Shown here in pieces: positions 35,602 through 37,499 of a stretch of 37,499 nt of DNA. Under the pieces are notes generated by a model. That model was not told the DNA's origin, ran no database searches, and saw nothing but the letters and a program-made list of their open reading frames with translations. Position numbers and translations under genes: made by a program. The stretch's first letter is position 1. Each line of letters starts with the position of its first letter. The stretch spans positions 1 to 37,499 of the forward strand of contig CALCCH010000773.1 in NCBI GenBank assembly GCA_937899855.1, read 5' to 3'. The DNA is from an uncultured Saprospirales bacterium (GTDB lineage: Bacteria; Bacteroidota; Bacteroidia; Chitinophagales; Saprospiraceae).

Positions 35602-37499
35602 TTACCCGGCCGTGAACCCATCCGGTTCGTCGAAGCCAGCGAAGGAGCAAGTGGCGGTGATGAACAGGGGAAGACGATCGTAATTTTCCCAACTCGAGAT
35701 GTCGCTCTGCCGCAGCACCCGCTCCTGCGCCCAGCCACTGGAGCCCCCGTGTCCCAAGTAGTTGATCGCCAGCGTACCCCGAAACATATCGCGGTTGAGG
35801 CTTTCCTGGGCTTGGGGAATCCGCGCACCACCGGGCGTTGATTCCTGGAAAAAAGCATCGAGGTAAATCTTGGATTGGTTGAAATCGGGTTCTTCATCAT
35901 CCAGCACCTCGGCGGTAGAATCGGTATCTCGGAGGTGGATATTGTTGTCCTCGTCATCCGCGACGAAGATGAGGCGGTTGCGCCAGTCGCCCAGGCAATC
36001 GGAATTGGTGTCGTAGTGGATGATTTTGTTGACCAAGCCCTGGGCCTCCGTAGCCGATCGGGCGGGCAGGCGCCCCACGGCGATGTCGCGGCCCCGGCCG
36101 AGCGGGTCGCCTTCGTCCTCATCGAGGTAGCTGTAGTAGTCGTCGGTGGGGTAGGCCGAGAGGGCGTTGAGGGAGTAGAGCGTTTCGAAGGTGGGGACGA
36201 AATTGCCCCCGGCGCCGTACTTGTTTTTGTAGTCAAAGGAGGCATCACCAAAGAGGAGCATATAGTGAAAATCGCTGTTGCGCAGGTAGAGCATCCGGGC
36301 AAAGTCGCGGATGGCGGTGGGGTCGATTCCTCCCGAGGAAAACTCGTTGTAGATATCGCCGATGGCGACGGTGGCGATGTCCAGATTGCTGTGCGTCCGT
36401 CGGTGTTGGGCCAGCTGTTCGGCCTGGCTGGCGAAGTTGGGATGGTAAATGATGACCATGTCCACGTTGTCGATGCTGTGGATGTTTTGGTTGGCGATTT
36501 TGCCCACGCGCTCGGGGCTGGGGAAGCTGTTGCTCCGGCGGAAGGCGACAAATTCGCGAATCACTTCGTTGGTCGTCACGCCAAAGCGAAGGAGGTCGTT
36601 GGTGCGATCGAAGGACTGCACCAGTGGATTTTGTCCATTGGTGATGTCCCAGATTTCGACTTCGGCATCGACGTTACTCAGCTCAAAGGTGGAGCTGGCG
36701 TAGTCCAGGGTCTGGGCATCGCGGAAGGCCAGGGGTTCGCTGACCATGTTGAGCTTGCGCCGGGCATTGAGCTGGATGTAATCCAGCCACCCCCGGTTGG
36801 TCCCATCCCCCACGGCGGGGTAGTTGACGAGGATATTGATGCCATCGCCATTGGAGGTAAAATTGCCATCGATGCTGCCACTGTTGGCAAAATCGCTATC
36901 GACTTTATCGAGGGGCGACTGGCGGATGGAATTGCTTTCGAAGGTTTGGTTGCTATTGGCCGTCACGGTAAAGCGGGTCTGGAGGTTGTGGCGACCGATC
37001 AGGACGGTGGTGACGTTGACGGGGCTGTTGGTATCGAGGAAGGGGAAGTTAAAGTCGTAACTGCGCTGGCGTTCTTGGCTGAATAGGTCCCCGTACCAGG
37101 AGCGGCCACTGCCCTGGGCGCCCGACATTTCGAAAAGCAGGTTGATGAATTCGTCTTCCAGACGGCGGTAGTCGTTGAAGCTGGTGGTGGTGTATTCCGT
37201 ATTGGGCAGGGAGGCTTGGGTGCCCACGCGTTTGCCATTGCCGGCGCTGATTTTGAGGAAATAGTACTTTTTGTCGTCAAAAACGTTGGTTTCCCGATCA
37301 AAGCGCGCGTTTGAACTTTTGTAATCCCACCGGTGGGGTCCTTGGGCGTAAAAGAGGATGTAGTCGCCCTCATTAAAGCGGCCATCGTTTTCTCCCACCA
37401 CGAGGATGGCATTTTCTTCGAGGTCGTCGTGGCGTGCGACGGCATTGGCGAGGGGAAGGGGCCCGCCACTGTTGCCGAGGATTTTGAGGGTACGTGGAT
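35602..37499 (-). CDS. porU: Type IX secretion sortase PorU, catalytic part (5' partial, premature stop)
   Basis: PorU is a C25 (gingipain-like) cysteine peptidase that removes the C-terminal sorting domain of type IX substrates and attaches them to lipopolysaccharide. The frame is open to the window edge, so the signal peptide and N-terminus are missing. The catalytic His is in NYLGHGGSSGWAQE (codon 35749-35751) and the catalytic Cys in FITATCSFAGFDEPDGF (codon 35647-35649). FTAG is then followed by TAA at 35602-35604, where relatives usually have Glu (AGE). One change, GAA to TAA, would explain it. The rest of the protein follows in the same frame. Confidence 0.9.
   Translation of the reverse strand, partial: PRTLKILGNSGGPLPLANAVARHDDLEENAILVVGENDGRFNEGDYILFYAQGPHRWDYKSSNARFDRETNVFDDKKYYFLKISAGNGKRVGTQASLPNTEYTTTSFNDYRRLEDEFINLLFEMSGAQGSGRSWYGDLFSQERQRSYDFNFPFLDTNSPVNVTTVLIGRHNLQTRFTVTANSNQTFESNSIRQSPLDKVDSDFANSGSIDGNFTSNGDGINILVNYPAVGDGTNRGWLDYIQLNARRKLNMVSEPLAFRDAQTLDYASSTFELSNVDAEVEIWDITNGQNPLVQSFDRTNDLLRFGVTTNEVIREFVAFRRSNSFPSPERVGKIANQNIHSIDNVDMVIIYHPNFASQAEQLAQHRRTHSNLDIATVAIGDIYNEFSSGGIDPTAIRDFARMLYLRNSDFHYMLLFGDASFDYKNKYGAGGNFVPTFETLYSLNALSAYPTDDYYSYLDEDEGDPLGRGRDIAVGRLPARSATEAQGLVNKIIHYDTNSDCLGDWRNRLIFVADDEDNNIHLRDTDSTAEVLDDEEPDFNQSKIYLDAFFQESTPGGARIPQAQESLNRDMFRGTLAINYLGHGGSSGWAQERVLRQSDISSWENYDRLPLFITATCSFAGFDEPDGFTAG

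Noticed and set aside
35602-35604. Genetic code change or selenocysteine-like recoding at the porU stop
   Set aside because: The codon is TAA, which ends many intact genes in this window, and no recoding structure was recognised. A point mutation or sequence error is simpler.
35875-37086. 403-codon open frame antisense to porU
   Set aside because: It is Val/Gly/Asp-rich and lies opposite the catalytic part of PorU, whose motifs are clear.

Overview
The window is a chromosomal segment from a member of the Bacteroidota, most likely a marine Saprospiria/Lewinella-like bacterium. The evidence is: type IX secretion genes (porV, porU) and three secreted proteins with type IX C-terminal sorting domains; -7 promoter elements of the form TAnnTTTG and no clear Shine-Dalgarno sequences; the gene order rplQ-carA-eno-divIC-sucD; a zinc-ligand-poor L36; and a myxol/saproxanthin-type carotenoid gene set. 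The lineage is inferred from protein character, not from a search.

Layout. 1-8413 (+): distal part of the spc operon and the alpha operon: rpsH (3' end), rplF, rplR, rpsE, rpmD, rplO, secY, map, infA, rpmJ, rpsM, rpsK, rpsD, rpoA, rplQ, with strong hairpins after rpsD and rplQ. 8414-9007: a gene-free stretch with a 205-bp MITE-like element bounded by perfect 20-bp inverted ends. 9008-12792 (+): carA, eno, a DivIC/FtsB-like division gene, sucD. 12832-20819: a cluster made of a periplasmic TPR-CHAT protease-like protein (-), a type IX secreted protein (-), a divergent ECF-type sigma factor with a coupled membrane anti-sigma-like TPR protein (+), and a secreted M43 metalloprotease (+). 20820-24135: a terminator, a possible structured RNA, a tail-anchored protein of unknown function (-), and a TIR-TPR-membrane-WG-repeat protein (+). 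24167-26821 (-): crtD, cruF-like and crtZ carotenoid genes. 26979-30722 (-): a very large NtrY-like histidine kinase. 30958-31404 (+): RNase P RNA, followed by another type IX secreted protein. 32697-37499 (-): porV and porU.

How they fit together. The first third is housekeeping: translation, Sec export, transcription, pyrimidine/arginine precursor synthesis, glycolysis, TCA cycle and division. The rest is mostly envelope biology: Sec/type IX export, secreted protease and adhesin-like proteins, membrane carotenoids, and membrane-linked signalling (kinase, sigma/anti-sigma-like pair, CHAT, TIR).

Most notable points: (1) porU, the expected type IX sortase, carries an in-frame TAA 14 codons after its catalytic Cys; (2) the CHAT / sigma / membrane-TPR neighbourhood could form a proteolytic signalling circuit across the inner membrane; (3) the TIR-WG protein has an unusual architecture; (4) the MITE-like element and rnpB contain similar short palindromes. 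No tRNA, rRNA, CRISPR array, transposase or prophage gene was seen.
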